Positions 36,179-49,623 of a DNA stretch of 64,000 nucleotides are shown in pieces (position 1 is the first letter of the stretch; every line of letters starts with the position of its first letter). The stretch lies in NCBI RefSeq assembly GCF_013369485.1, contig NZ_JABWEB010000001.1, positions 186,001 through 250,000 of the forward strand. The letters run 5' to 3'. Origin of the DNA: Massilia sp. BJB1822. GTDB taxonomy: Bacteria; Pseudomonadota; Gammaproteobacteria; Burkholderiales; Burkholderiaceae_D. A program made the translations under genes and the position numbers. The notes under the pieces are model-generated. The model had not been told where the DNA came from and did not search any database. It saw nothing but the letters and a program-made list of their open reading frames with translations.

Positions 36179-36648
36179 TATTTGCTATCCTTTCCTTCAG
36201 CGGCCTTGCTGTAGATAAACTGATTGATCAAGTCTTCCAGCACGGCGGCCGATTGGGTACGGGCAATCTTGTCGCCGCCAGCCAGATTGGCCAGGTCGCC
36301 GCCCGCTTCGATGCCGATGTATTGCTCGCCCAGCAGACCGGAGGTCAGAATCTTGGCCGAGCTGTCTTTCGGGAATTTGTAGCCGGTTTCCATGCGCAGC
36401 GTGACCAGTGCCTTATAGGTCTTGTCGTCGAAGGTGATGTCGGCCACGCGGCCCACCACTACCCCCGAGGCCTTGACGGCCGCCTGGCGGCGCAGGCTGC
36501 CGATATTGTCGAACTTGGCGGTGATGTCATAGGTCTGGGCGAAGGACATCGAGCTCATATTGCCGGCCTTGAGCGCCAGGAACATCAGTGCGGCCACGCC
36601 GAGCGCGACGAACAGACCCACCCAGATATCCAGAGATTTACGTTGCAT
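36178..36648 (-). CDS. mlaD: MCE-domain lipid transport protein MlaD
   Basis: 156 residues: an N-terminal membrane anchor (LDIWVGLFVALGVAALMFLALK) and one MCE domain (TYDITAKFDNIGSLRRQAAVKASGVVVGRVADI in pieces, then LTSGLLGEQYIGIE). Hexameric MlaD forms the periplasmic ring of the MlaFEDB complex. It is separated from mlaE by 78 nt and abuts mlaA. Confidence 0.95.
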   Translation of the reverse strand: MQRKSLDIWVGLFVALGVAALMFLALKAGNMSSMSFAQTYDITAKFDNIGSLRRQAAVKASGVVVGRVADITFDDKTYKALVTLRMETGYKFPKDSSAKILTSGLLGEQYIGIEAGGDLANLAGGDKIARTQSAAVLEDLINQFIYSKAAEGKDSK

Positions 36649-36726
36649 AGAACAATCCTATCGTTTTATGGCGGCGCAGCGCGCCCGCCAGCTTATTGCT
36701 TCAACTTATTGCTTAAATTTATTAAC

Positions 36727-37509
36727 TTACTTGCTGAACATCAAGGCCGTCAGCATGAAATCGAGCCACCAGATCATCAGCGAGGACACCACCACGCTGC
36801 GGGTAGTGGCGCCGGCCACGTCTTCCGGCGTCGGTTTCGCTTCATAACCCTGGTACAGCGCGATGAAAGTGATGGCGACGCCGAAGACCACGCTCTTGAC
36901 GAAGCCATTGAACACGTCTTTCCAAATATCCACGCCGCCCTGCATTTGCGACCAGAACGCGCCATCGTCGACGCCGATCAGCTGCACGCCGACCAGGTAG
37001 CCGCCCAGCACGCCCACTGCGCTGAAGATCGAGGCCAGCAGCGGCACGGCCAGCACGCCGGCCCAGAAACGAGGCGCCAATACGCGCGCGATCGGGTTGA
37101 CCGCCATCATTTCCATGGCCGACAACTGCTCGCCCGCCTTCATCAGCCCGATTTCGGCCGTCAGCGAGGTGCCGGCGCGGCCGGCGAACAGCAAGGCGGT
37201 GATGACCGGCCCCAGTTCGCGCGTCAGGCCGAGGGCGACCAGCAGGCCCAGCGATTCGGAAGCGCCGTATTTATTCAGCGTGTAATAGCCTTGCAAGCCC
37301 AGCACCATGCCAACGAAGAGGCCGGACAGGGTAATGATGAGCAGCGAATAATTGCCGATGAAGTGCAGCTGTTCGACCACCAGGCGCGGGCGGCGCAGCA
37401 GGCCGACCGACAGGCCCAGCATGGCGAAGAAGGTGCGGGTGGCATAGCCCAGGCTTTCCACATAATCGCGCAGGGTGGCGCCCATATTGCCGAGAACGCG
37501 GGTAATCAT
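36727..37509 (-). CDS. mlaE: Phospholipid ABC transporter permease MlaE
   Basis: A 260-residue inner-membrane permease of the MlaE/YrbE family with LGPVITALLFAGRAGTSLTAEIGLMKAGEQLSAMEMM (in pieces: ELGPVITALLFAGRAG, EQLSAMEMMAVNP). Five hydrophobic segments. It is coupled to mlaF by a 4-nt ATGA overlap. Confidence 0.96.
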   Translation of the reverse strand: MITRVLGNMGATLRDYVESLGYATRTFFAMLGLSVGLLRRPRLVVEQLHFIGNYSLLIITLSGLFVGMVLGLQGYYTLNKYGASESLGLLVALGLTRELGPVITALLFAGRAGTSLTAEIGLMKAGEQLSAMEMMAVNPIARVLAPRFWAGVLAVPLLASIFSAVGVLGGYLVGVQLIGVDDGAFWSQMQGGVDIWKDVFNGFVKSVVFGVAITFIALYQGYEAKPTPEDVAGATTRSVVVSSLMIWWLDFMLTALMFSK

Positions 37510-38309
37510 GGACGGCCTCCCAGTCCCAGGTCTTCCGCCAGGGTCTTGCCCGGGTAGTGGAAGGGCACGGGGCCATCAGCCTCGGCGTGCACGAACTGTT
37601 TCACATACGGGTCGGTGGACACCGTCATCTCTTGCGGCGTGCCGTGGGCGACGATCTTGCCCTGCGACAGGAAATACACATAGTCGGCGATCAGGAAGGA
37701 TTCCTTCACATCGTGCGAGACCAGGATCGAGGTCGAGCCGAGCGCATCGTTCAGATTGCGGATCAGGTTGGCGGTCACGCCCATCGAGATCGGGTCGAGG
37801 CCGGCGAACGGCTCGTCATACATAATCAGTTGCGGATCGAGGGCGATGGAACGCGCCAGCGCGACGCGGCGCGCCATGCCGCCGGAAATCTCGCCCGGCT
37901 TGAGCTTGGCGGCATTGCGCAGGCCGACGGCGTGCAGCTTCATCAGCACCAGGTCGCGGATCAGCTCTTCCGGCAAGTCGGTATGCTCGCGCAGCGGGAA
38001 GGCGACGTTATCGTAGACGGTCAGGTCGGTAAACAGGGCACCATGCTGGAACAGCATGCCCATTTTGCGGCGCAGCAGATACAGATCGCGGGTTTTCAGC
38101 GTGTGGACGATCTGGCCATCCACATTCACCGTGCCTTTTTGCGGGCGCAACTGGCCGCCGATCAGGCGCAGCACCGTGGTTTTACCGCTGCCGGAACCGC
38201 CCATGACAGCCACAACCTTTCCACGTGGAAAGTCCATCTGGAGACCGGAGAGAATGCTCCGCTTCCCATAGGAGAAGTGTAAATCACGGATTTCGACAAG
38301 ATTAGGCAC
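37506..38309 (-). CDS. mlaF: Phospholipid ABC transporter ATPase MlaF
   Basis: A 267-residue ABC ATPase: Walker A VMGGSGSGKTT, signature ISGGMARRVALAR, Walker B LIMYDEPFAGLDP and switch His in LVSHDVKES. The start is a GTG at 38307-38309 (MPNLVEIRDLHFSYG). It is the first gene of the mla operon; the promoter must lie in 38310-38490. Confidence 0.95.
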   Translation of the reverse strand: MPNLVEIRDLHFSYGKRSILSGLQMDFPRGKVVAVMGGSGSGKTTVLRLIGGQLRPQKGTVNVDGQIVHTLKTRDLYLLRRKMGMLFQHGALFTDLTVYDNVAFPLREHTDLPEELIRDLVLMKLHAVGLRNAAKLKPGEISGGMARRVALARSIALDPQLIMYDEPFAGLDPISMGVTANLIRNLNDALGSTSILVSHDVKESFLIADYVYFLSQGKIVAHGTPQEMTVSTDPYVKQFVHAEADGPVPFHYPGKTLAEDLGLGGRP

Positions 38310-38492
38310 AGGCTAGCTCTTTATTTTTAAGGCCATATTGTAGTGCAGAAACGCTATCCTCTGCTTAAGACTCCCCAAAAGAGGGCAGGCGCGCCCGCTA
38401 CAGAATGTACATGATACAACATTACTAACCGTAAAGTCAGCAAGTTACATCTGGAAAACAGTTTTCCATTGCTGCATAGCACAATGTCCACC
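38310..38492. other. Upstream region of the mla operon
   Basis: About 180 bp of AT-richer non-coding sequence between the mlaF start and the 139-bp inverted-repeat element. It should contain the mla promoter on the minus strand, but I could not pick a convincing -35/-10 pair. No open frame in it looks like a gene. Confidence 0.4.
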
Positions 38493-38644
38493 TTGGGGTC
38501 AGACCCCAATCGGACACGAGCTGGACAGTCATATGGCAATGTAGCCGCAGAAAATGGCAAGGGAATAGCGATGTAGACGCGGCGGCAACATCGAACTGCC
38601 GAGCCCGTGTCCGATTGGGGTCTGACCCCAATCGGACACGGGCT
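38493..38644. repeat. Inverted-repeat element with TTGGGGTCAGACCCCAA ends (BIME/MITE-like)
   Basis: Left arm 38493-38529 and right arm 38595-38631 are inverted copies (34 of 37 bases), separated by 65 bp. Each arm begins with the near-palindrome TTGGGGTC-A/T-GACCCCAA. The right arm is also the middle of a perfect 21-bp palindrome (38602-38622 and 38624-38644, one central base). It starts 13 nt beyond the gltD stop and could fold into a large hairpin or cruciform and help terminate gltD. The structure resembles REP-doublet elements mobilised by RAYT transposases; a divergent RAYT gene lies at 48.0 kb. Confidence 0.75.
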
Positions 38645-38657
38645 GGGCTGTGGGGGC

Positions 38658-40121
<1,464 letters not shown>

Positions 40122-40151
40122 GTTCTTATCCTTTCAATTCCTGGGTCAGCC

Positions 40152-44873
<4,722 letters not shown>

Positions 44874-44948
44874 GCGTTTCTCCGAAGCTTATTTGGAATA
44901 TCGAAAATTCAGAGTAGTGCAACGCAACAAAAAACTCAACAAAAACAA

Positions 44949-45009
44949 TTAGGGTCGGAGTCAAATTAATTCCCTCAAAACGACATGCAAAATTAAATGG
45001 GGACAGAGT
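44949..45009 (+). repeat. REP-like repeat, copy 1 (GGGGACAGAGT family)
   Basis: Contains ATTAGGGTCGGAGTCAA at its left and ATTAAATGGGGACAGAGT at its right, with ATGCA between. Read in the opposite orientation, the element beside the RAYT gene (48793-48852) shows the same order: TTAGGGACAGAGTCAA, then ATGCA, then ATTAATTGGGGACAGAGT. It lies in the gltB upstream region. Confidence 0.6.
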
Positions 45010-45158
45010 GATGTGCAAGCCAGCCAAGCCCTTGTTTTCGCTCTGAAATAGCAGCCCGGGAATTCCATGGGGGCCGGTTTTTGCACCGGCTTGCAGCAGG
45101 CAAGCACCAGCGTGGCGCAGGGCTTGACTCATGGCGCTATGCAGCAAAGCCCTTGTTG
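45010..45158. other. gltB / PEP-CTERM intergenic segment
   Basis: No gene recognised. A short hairpin GCCGGT-N6-ACCGGC lies at 45073-45090. The gltB promoter is expected around 44880-44990 on the minus strand but overlaps the repeat. From about 45140 rightward the sequence becomes strongly AT-rich and carries the regulatory signals of the next operon. Confidence 0.4.
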
Positions 45159-45224
45159 TGTAATTGAAACGTCTTGTTACATTTAGCATTGCGTCAACTG
45201 TCGAGAAAAATTACACTTTTGTAA
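45159..45224 (+). promoter_or_regulatory. Candidate enhancer-binding-protein sites upstream of a sigma-54 promoter
   Basis: Two inverted repeats share the TGTAA/TTACA half-site: TGTAA (45159-45163) with TTACA (45177-45181), and TTACA (45211-45215) with TGTAA (45220-45224). The second lies 54 bp upstream of the -24 element at 45279, a normal distance for an activator. Possible sites for a PrsR-like or NtrC-family activator; which protein binds is inference. Confidence 0.45.
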
Positions 45225-45278
45225 AAATTACCAAAATATTTCAATGATCTTTGTGTTAAATCAAAGGCTTGTCAGATT

Positions 45279-45294
45279 TGGCATATTTTTTGCT
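45279..45294 (+). promoter_or_regulatory. Sigma-54 (RpoN) promoter of the PEP-CTERM operon
   Basis: TGGCATATTTTTTGCT matches the -24/-12 consensus TGGCAYRNNNNTTGCW at every defined position, with GG (45280-45281) and GC (45292-45293) exactly 12 nt apart. Transcription would start near 45305, leaving a leader of about 110 nt that begins with an 8-bp inverted repeat, TGTAGAAA (45307-45314) with TTTCTACA (45350-45357). Confidence 0.7.
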
Positions 45295-45417
45295 TGGTGG
45301 AAATCATGTAGAAAATTTCTAAGAGGAACCCCGGATTTCTTGAAAGAAGTTTCTACAGTACCCGTCCGGGGGCGCTGCCAAACGGCGTCCCACATAACTT
45401 TTGGAGGCTATAGCGCA

Positions 45418-46053
45418 ATGATTAAATCTACTCTCAGTGCCCTGGTGTTACTGGGCGCGGCTGCCTCGGCCCAGGCCGACGTGTTACTGCAAGAAAACTT
45501 CAACAATGTCGGCGCTCTCGGCGCGTCCGGCTGGGTCTTCAACAATGCCAGCTCGCCCATCGGCTCGAACAGCTGGTTCCAGGGCAATACCAACCTCTTC
45601 CACGCCCAATCGGGCGCCGCCAACTCCTACGCAGCCGCCAGCTATGGCAGCGCAGCCGCCGGTGGCGTGCTGAACAACTGGCTGATCACCCCGGAATTCT
45701 CGACCGCCAAAAACGTGTCGATCTCGCTGTGGGTGCGCGGTGCGGGCGAAGCCGGGTTTAGCGACCACATCTCCTTCGGCCTCAGCAAAGGCGGCAGCGC
45801 CACCAATGACTTCGTGCTGCAGCCTTCGTTTGAAGCTGCTGGCGACTGGACCAAGTACACCTTCAATATCGGCGCCCTGGGCACCGGCACGGTCGGCCGC
45901 TTCGCCATTAACTACAACGGCGTGGGCGACAGCTCCAACTATGTCGGCATCGACAACCTGTCGATCGCCGCCGTTCCCGAACCATCGTCCTTCCTGATGC
46001 TGGGCGCGGGCCTGTTCGCAATTGGCGCCCTGCGCCGCCGTCAGCGCGGTTGA
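45418..46053 (+). CDS. PEP-CTERM sorting domain protein (choice-of-anchor J type)
   Basis: 211 residues from the ATG at 45418, preceded by GGAGG. A signal peptide ends near AQA-DVLLQE. Residues about 22-180 look like a jelly-roll anchor-J domain (ENFNNVGALGASGWVFNNAS, NNWLITPEFS, YVGIDNLSIAAVP). The C-terminus is a PEP-CTERM signal: VPEP, a hydrophobic stretch SFLMLGAGLFAIGAL and RRRQRG. Such proteins are cut and processed by exosortase (EpsH/Xrt) and reach the outer surface, often with exopolysaccharide. No exosortase gene is in the window. First gene of a three-gene operon with a sigma-54 promoter. Confidence 0.85.
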   Translation: MIKSTLSALVLLGAAASAQADVLLQENFNNVGALGASGWVFNNASSPIGSNSWFQGNTNLFHAQSGAANSYAAASYGSAAAGGVLNNWLITPEFSTAKNVSISLWVRGAGEAGFSDHISFGLSKGGSATNDFVLQPSFEAAGDWTKYTFNIGALGTGTVGRFAINYNGVGDSSNYVGIDNLSIAAVPEPSSFLMLGAGLFAIGALRRRQRG

Positions 46054-46079
46054 GCGCTTCGCCTTACCAGGAGAAATCT

Positions 46080-46508
46080 ATGATGAAAACCATCAAATCC
46101 AGCCTGCTGGCTGGCCTCGGCATCGCCGTGCTGGGCCTGAGCGCCCTGCCCGCCCAGGCGGAATCCGCCCAAGCCGCCGCTGCGCCAAGCGCCGATGCCC
46201 TGACCGTGGTGCGTGATGCCGTTACCGGCGAACTGCGCGCCGCCACCGGCGAAGAGCAAGCCGCCCTGCAGCAAAAAGCCAACGCCGGCAAGCGCCTGCG
46301 CCAAGCCGCCGCACCACAGGCGCAGCAAAAATTCCACGCCAGCGGCGCCCGCGGCGCGCGCGTGACCGACGAGCTCCTGAGCTCGTCCGTCGTGACGCGT
46401 CTGCCGGACGGCAGCATGCAGAAACAATGCTTCGATTCGCACGACGCCGCCGACAGCGCAGCCCAGGCCGGCCACGTCCACGCCACCCCACAGATTGCAA
46501 CGGAGTAA
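46080..46508 (+). CDS. Small exported protein, probable post-PEP-CTERM-1 domain family
   Basis: 142 residues. Signal peptide MMKTIKSSLLAGLGIAVLGLSALPAQA, then an Ala-rich segment and TVVRDAVTGELRAATGEEQAALQ, which I recall as characteristic of the post-PEP-CTERM-1 family. The C-terminus is polar, with a lone Cys (about residue 121) and His-rich HVHATP. AGGAG precedes the ATG at 46080. It lies 26 nt behind the PEP-CTERM gene and 6 nt before the metalloprotease gene. Function unknown; genomic linkage suggests that it works with the secreted protease. Confidence 0.65.
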   Translation: MMKTIKSSLLAGLGIAVLGLSALPAQAESAQAAAAPSADALTVVRDAVTGELRAATGEEQAALQQKANAGKRLRQAAAPQAQQKFHASGARGARVTDELLSSSVVTRLPDGSMQKQCFDSHDAADSAAQAGHVHATPQIATE

Positions 46509-46514
46509 ACACCT

Positions 46515-48002
46515 ATGCGGACCAAGACCAACCGTCACCTGACCCGTTCGCTGATCGCCGCCGCCTGCGCGCTGGCCTGCTTCAGCGCCGAAGCCGCCAA
46601 GATCGTCATTACCAGCCGCGATGCGCCGGGCGTGGGCTTCAACGACCCGACCCCGGTCTCCCCGGTGGGCGGCAATCCCGGCACCACCCTGGGCCAGCAG
46701 CGCCTGAATGTCTACCGCTATGTGGCCGATATTTGGGAACAGAATCTGCAAAGCAATGTCGACATCACCGTTAGCGCAGGTTGGGAAGCGCTCACTTGCA
46801 CCTCCAGCTCCGCCGTGCTGGGTAGCGCTGGTGCCTGGAACTTGTGGCACGACTTCCCCGGCGGCAAACCCGGCACCTGGTATCCGCAGGCGCTGGCCAA
46901 CAAGATCGCCGGCGTGAACCTGTCCGGCAACGAACCCGAAGGCCCAGGCGAATACAATAATGTCGACATCAAGACCCAGTTCAATGTGAACCTGGGCAAC
47001 CCCGGCTGCCTGGACGGCTCGCCCTTCTACCTCGGCCTGGACGGCAATGCCGGCAGCAAGGTCAATTTCGTGGAAACCCTGCTGCATGAACTGGGCCACG
47101 GCCTCGGCTTCGCCGTCTCCACGGTACAAACCTCGACCGGCTACCGCTATGCCGCCGACGGCAGCGGCTTCTTCCCGACCGGCGGCTTGCCGAGCGTGTG
47201 GGAAAACTTCATGTTCGACAACACCAAGCAGAAGAGCTGGCTGCAAATGAGCAATGCCGAGCGCAAGGCATCGGCCATCAACCCGCTGCAACTGGCCTGG
47301 ACCGGCGGCAATGCCGTGGCCGGCGCCACCATGCTGAAAGCCACCCAGCAGGTGAAAACCAGCTCGCCGGCAGCCAGCGGCAACGGCGCGTATGACCTCA
47401 GCCCTTCGCTCTTCGGTCCAGCCGTGCCCAGCAGTGGCAATCTGGGCGTGCTCGCCAATATCACGGCGCAAGCCGGTGAAGTTGGCCCTGGCTGCGATCC
47501 CTTCAATGCCGCCAACCGCGCCGCGGTCTTCGGCAAAGTGCCGGTCATCAGCCGTGGCGGCTGCGCCTTCGCCATCAAGGTGAAGAATGCTCAGGATGCA
47601 GGCGCCGTCGGCGTGCTGCTGGCCAATAATGCGGCTGGCGCCTTCACGCCAGGCGGCAGCGACAGCAGCGTCACCATCCCATCGGGCGGCGTCACCCAGG
47701 CGGCCGGCGATGCGCTGAAAGCGGCGATCAAAGCAGCCGTGCCGTATGGCTCGCGCCTGAAACCCGGTACGGTGGCTGCCACCTTCGGCATCGACAGCAC
47801 CCGCATCTCGGGCGCCGACAGCCAAGGCCGTCCGCTGCTGTACACCCCGGCCACGCTGGCGCCAGGTTCGTCGGTGTCGCACTGGGATGTGACGGCAACC
47901 CCGAATCTGCTGATGGAACCGAATATCAGCACCGATCTGGGCACCGTGCTGACCCCACCGAAAGACCTGACCCTGCCGCTGCTGAAGGATATCGGCTGGT
48001 AA
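46515..48002 (+). CDS. Secreted PA-domain zinc metalloprotease
   Basis: 495 residues with a signal peptide (LIAAACALACFSAEA). Zinc motif LLHELGHGLGF (HExxH) lies at about residues 190-200. A protease-associated (PA) domain at about 310-410 shows VISRGGCAFAIKVKNAQDAGAVGVLLANN (in pieces). After the PA insert a short segment ends the protein at LPLLKDIGW, typical of this group. The third zinc ligand is not obvious: the metzincin position after HExxHxxGxx is Val. Substrate unknown; extracellular or periplasmic. Last gene of the PEP-CTERM operon, followed by a terminator. Confidence 0.8.
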   Translation: MRTKTNRHLTRSLIAAACALACFSAEAAKIVITSRDAPGVGFNDPTPVSPVGGNPGTTLGQQRLNVYRYVADIWEQNLQSNVDITVSAGWEALTCTSSSAVLGSAGAWNLWHDFPGGKPGTWYPQALANKIAGVNLSGNEPEGPGEYNNVDIKTQFNVNLGNPGCLDGSPFYLGLDGNAGSKVNFVETLLHELGHGLGFAVSTVQTSTGYRYAADGSGFFPTGGLPSVWENFMFDNTKQKSWLQMSNAERKASAINPLQLAWTGGNAVAGATMLKATQQVKTSSPAASGNGAYDLSPSLFGPAVPSSGNLGVLANITAQAGEVGPGCDPFNAANRAAVFGKVPVISRGGCAFAIKVKNAQDAGAVGVLLANNAAGAFTPGGSDSSVTIPSGGVTQAAGDALKAAIKAAVPYGSRLKPGTVAATFGIDSTRISGADSQGRPLLYTPATLAPGSSVSHWDVTATPNLLMEPNISTDLGTVLTPPKDLTLPLLKDIGW

Positions 48003-48016
48003 TCCGGTTTTGACCA

Positions 48017-48038
48017 CCCGTCCGCCCGGACGGGTTTT
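48017..48038. terminator. Terminator between the metalloprotease and RAYT genes
   Basis: CCCGTCC (48017-48023), loop GCCC, GGACGGG (48028-48034), then TTTT. The hairpin starts 14 nt after the metalloprotease stop, and the T run overlaps the RAYT stop codon at 48037. It can serve the plus-strand operon. Confidence 0.8.
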
Positions 48039-48744
48039 ACGCTTGCGCGGCCGGCTCTTTCACCTTGAAAGGCCGGCCGCGTTTCGCTGGCAAGACCTGG
48101 CGCTTCATGCGCTGCTGCAATTCCGTCTTGAAGCGCTCCGATCCCAGGGGCCAGCCCTTGAGCACAGCCGCTTCGATGGCCGCCGTCTCGGTGCTGCCCA
48201 ATCCCCGTCCCGCCAGTTCGCTATACGCCGCCTCGCGCTGGAAGGGCGTGTTGCCCAGCGCCCAGTAGAGCGGATGGTCGGTGATCATGCCGTCCGGCTT
48301 GAGGCCGGCGTGGTGGGCGTAGCTGGACCAGGGATAGTCCTGCGGCCAGCTTGCCTGTCCGGCGCGCACCGGCGCGAACTCGATATAGCGGCTGCAGGCC
48401 AGCAGATAGGATTCGGCGTCGATCACCGCCGTCTTGTAGCGGCCCTGCCATAAGGTGCCGGCCCGGCGGTATTTCTGGTTGAAGTAAGGCACGTAGTAGC
48501 GCCCGACCCACTGCATCATCTGGCCCAGGCCGTCGGTGGTGGCCGGGGTCGCCAGCAGGTGCAGCTGGCCGGGCAGCAGCACATAGGCGTGCAGGGCAAC
48601 TTTATAGCTGCGCGCGGCGCTGCACAGCCAGCCCAGCAGAGCCTGGTAATCGTCGGCATCCTGGCACACCAGCTGGCCATTCAAGCCGTGCTGGATCAGG
48701 TAATGGGGCTGGCCGGGGACGACCAGGCGCGGTAAACGGGCCAT
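48037..48744 (-). CDS. REP-associated tyrosine transposase (RAYT, Y1_Tnp) with degenerate HUH motif
   Basis: 235 residues. N-terminal ARLPRLVVPGQPHYLIQHG and C-terminal half YLLACSRYIEFAPVRAGQ and DYPWSSYAHHAG match the IS200-like/RAYT family. The catalytic Tyr is kept in SRYIE. The HUH region, usually NHVHLL, reads LPGQLHLLATP: the first metal-binding His is Gln. The enzyme may therefore be inactive or repurposed. The ATG at 48742-48744 is preferred to an upstream TTG. A REP-like element lies about 50 nt upstream, and a related copy sits 3.8 kb to the left. Confidence 0.8.
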   Translation of the reverse strand: MARLPRLVVPGQPHYLIQHGLNGQLVCQDADDYQALLGWLCSAARSYKVALHAYVLLPGQLHLLATPATTDGLGQMMQWVGRYYVPYFNQKYRRAGTLWQGRYKTAVIDAESYLLACSRYIEFAPVRAGQASWPQDYPWSSYAHHAGLKPDGMITDHPLYWALGNTPFQREAAYSELAGRGLGSTETAAIEAAVLKGWPLGSERFKTELQQRMKRQVLPAKRGRPFKVKEPAAQA

Positions 48745-48792
48745 AGAATGCAAAAAGGGTAGATCGGAAGCCCGATTCTACCCAGATTTCCT

Positions 48793-48852
48793 GACTCTGT
48801 CCCCAATTAATTCCATGCAAGGGAAAATCGGGTTGACTCTGTCCCTAATTAA
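48793..48852 (-). repeat. REP-like repeat, copy 2, beside the RAYT gene
   Basis: Two GACTCTGTCCC words (48793-48803 and 48835-48845), each followed by AATTAA, with ATGCA between: the inverted counterpart of the 44949-45009 element. The right end overlaps the stop codon of the response-regulator gene (48849-48851), so the element may have shaped its 3' end. Confidence 0.65.
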
Positions 48853-49529
48853 GAGAGATTGAAGCTGGCCGACAGGCTATAGCCCTCGCCATAGGCGCTG
48901 CGCAGGGGCAGATCCTGGCCCAGGCCGCTGCGCGCCTTCTTGCGCAGGCGGTAAACCAGCATGTCGACGCGGCGTCCCGCATCGGGATCGTCGCCGCCGA
49001 TGCCGGCCACGATGACCTGGCGCGGCACGGGACGGGTGTTGATGGTCAGCAGGTGCAGGAAATTGCACTCTTTCTCGGTCAGGGTGATGGCCTGGCCCTG
49101 CAATTCGAGCTGGCGTGCGCTGACCTTCAAGGTCCACTTGCTAGGCAGGGGCAAGGCTTCCTGCGGGCCAACGCGGCGGTCGAGCGCCTCGATATGGGCG
49201 GCCAGCTCGGGGAACTTGATGGGCTTGGTCAGATAATGGTCGGCGCCCAGGCGCAGGCCGAGGATGCGGTTGTCGAAGGCAACGCGGCCGGTCAGCACCA
49301 ACAGACCGATCTGCGGATACAGCTGACGCATGCGCGGAATGACATTGAACCCGTCCTCGTCCGGCAAGCCGAGGTCGAGCACGACCACGCCCACATTGCC
49401 CTGGCTGAGCGCGGACCACATTTCGCTGGCGTTATTGGTGATATGGACTTCGTGTTCAAGCTCAGTCAGGAATTCCGCCATCTCCTCGGCGTACTCCAGA
49501 TTGTCTTCCACGATCAGTATTTGCGTCAT
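48849..49529 (-). CDS. Response regulator, OmpR/PhoB type
   Basis: 226 residues. Receiver domain (1-118) with acidic pocket Glu8-Asp9, phosphoacceptor Asp52 in VVLDLGLPDEDG and the Lys of YLTKP. A C-terminal winged helix (about 130-222) carries LTEKECNFLHLL and VDMLVYRLRKKA. It is likely a DNA-binding regulator controlled by the kinase encoded 94 nt upstream. The stop codon lies within a REP-like repeat. Targets unknown. Confidence 0.87.
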   Translation of the reverse strand: MTQILIVEDNLEYAEEMAEFLTELEHEVHITNNASEMWSALSQGNVGVVVLDLGLPDEDGFNVIPRMRQLYPQIGLLVLTGRVAFDNRILGLRLGADHYLTKPIKFPELAAHIEALDRRVGPQEALPLPSKWTLKVSARQLELQGQAITLTEKECNFLHLLTINTRPVPRQVIVAGIGGDDPDAGRRVDMLVYRLRKKARSGLGQDLPLRSAYGEGYSLSASFNLS

Positions 49530-49623
49530 TGATGCGCCGTTTTTCCAATAGGTTCAGCAAGCCCATGGCTTGCGTCAAAGAATTATCACGGTTGGTTCTG
49601 CCCTATGCAAGATATTTCCCCGC

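Noticed and set aside
45244..45417. N-terminal extension of the PEP-CTERM protein
   Set aside because: It would overlap the sigma-54 promoter and remove the signal peptide from the N-terminus; GGAGG before 45418 marks the true start.
48037..48852. A complete insertion sequence
   Set aside because: No target duplications or terminal ends bounding the gene; RAYT genes are usually single chromosomal copies with REP repeats.
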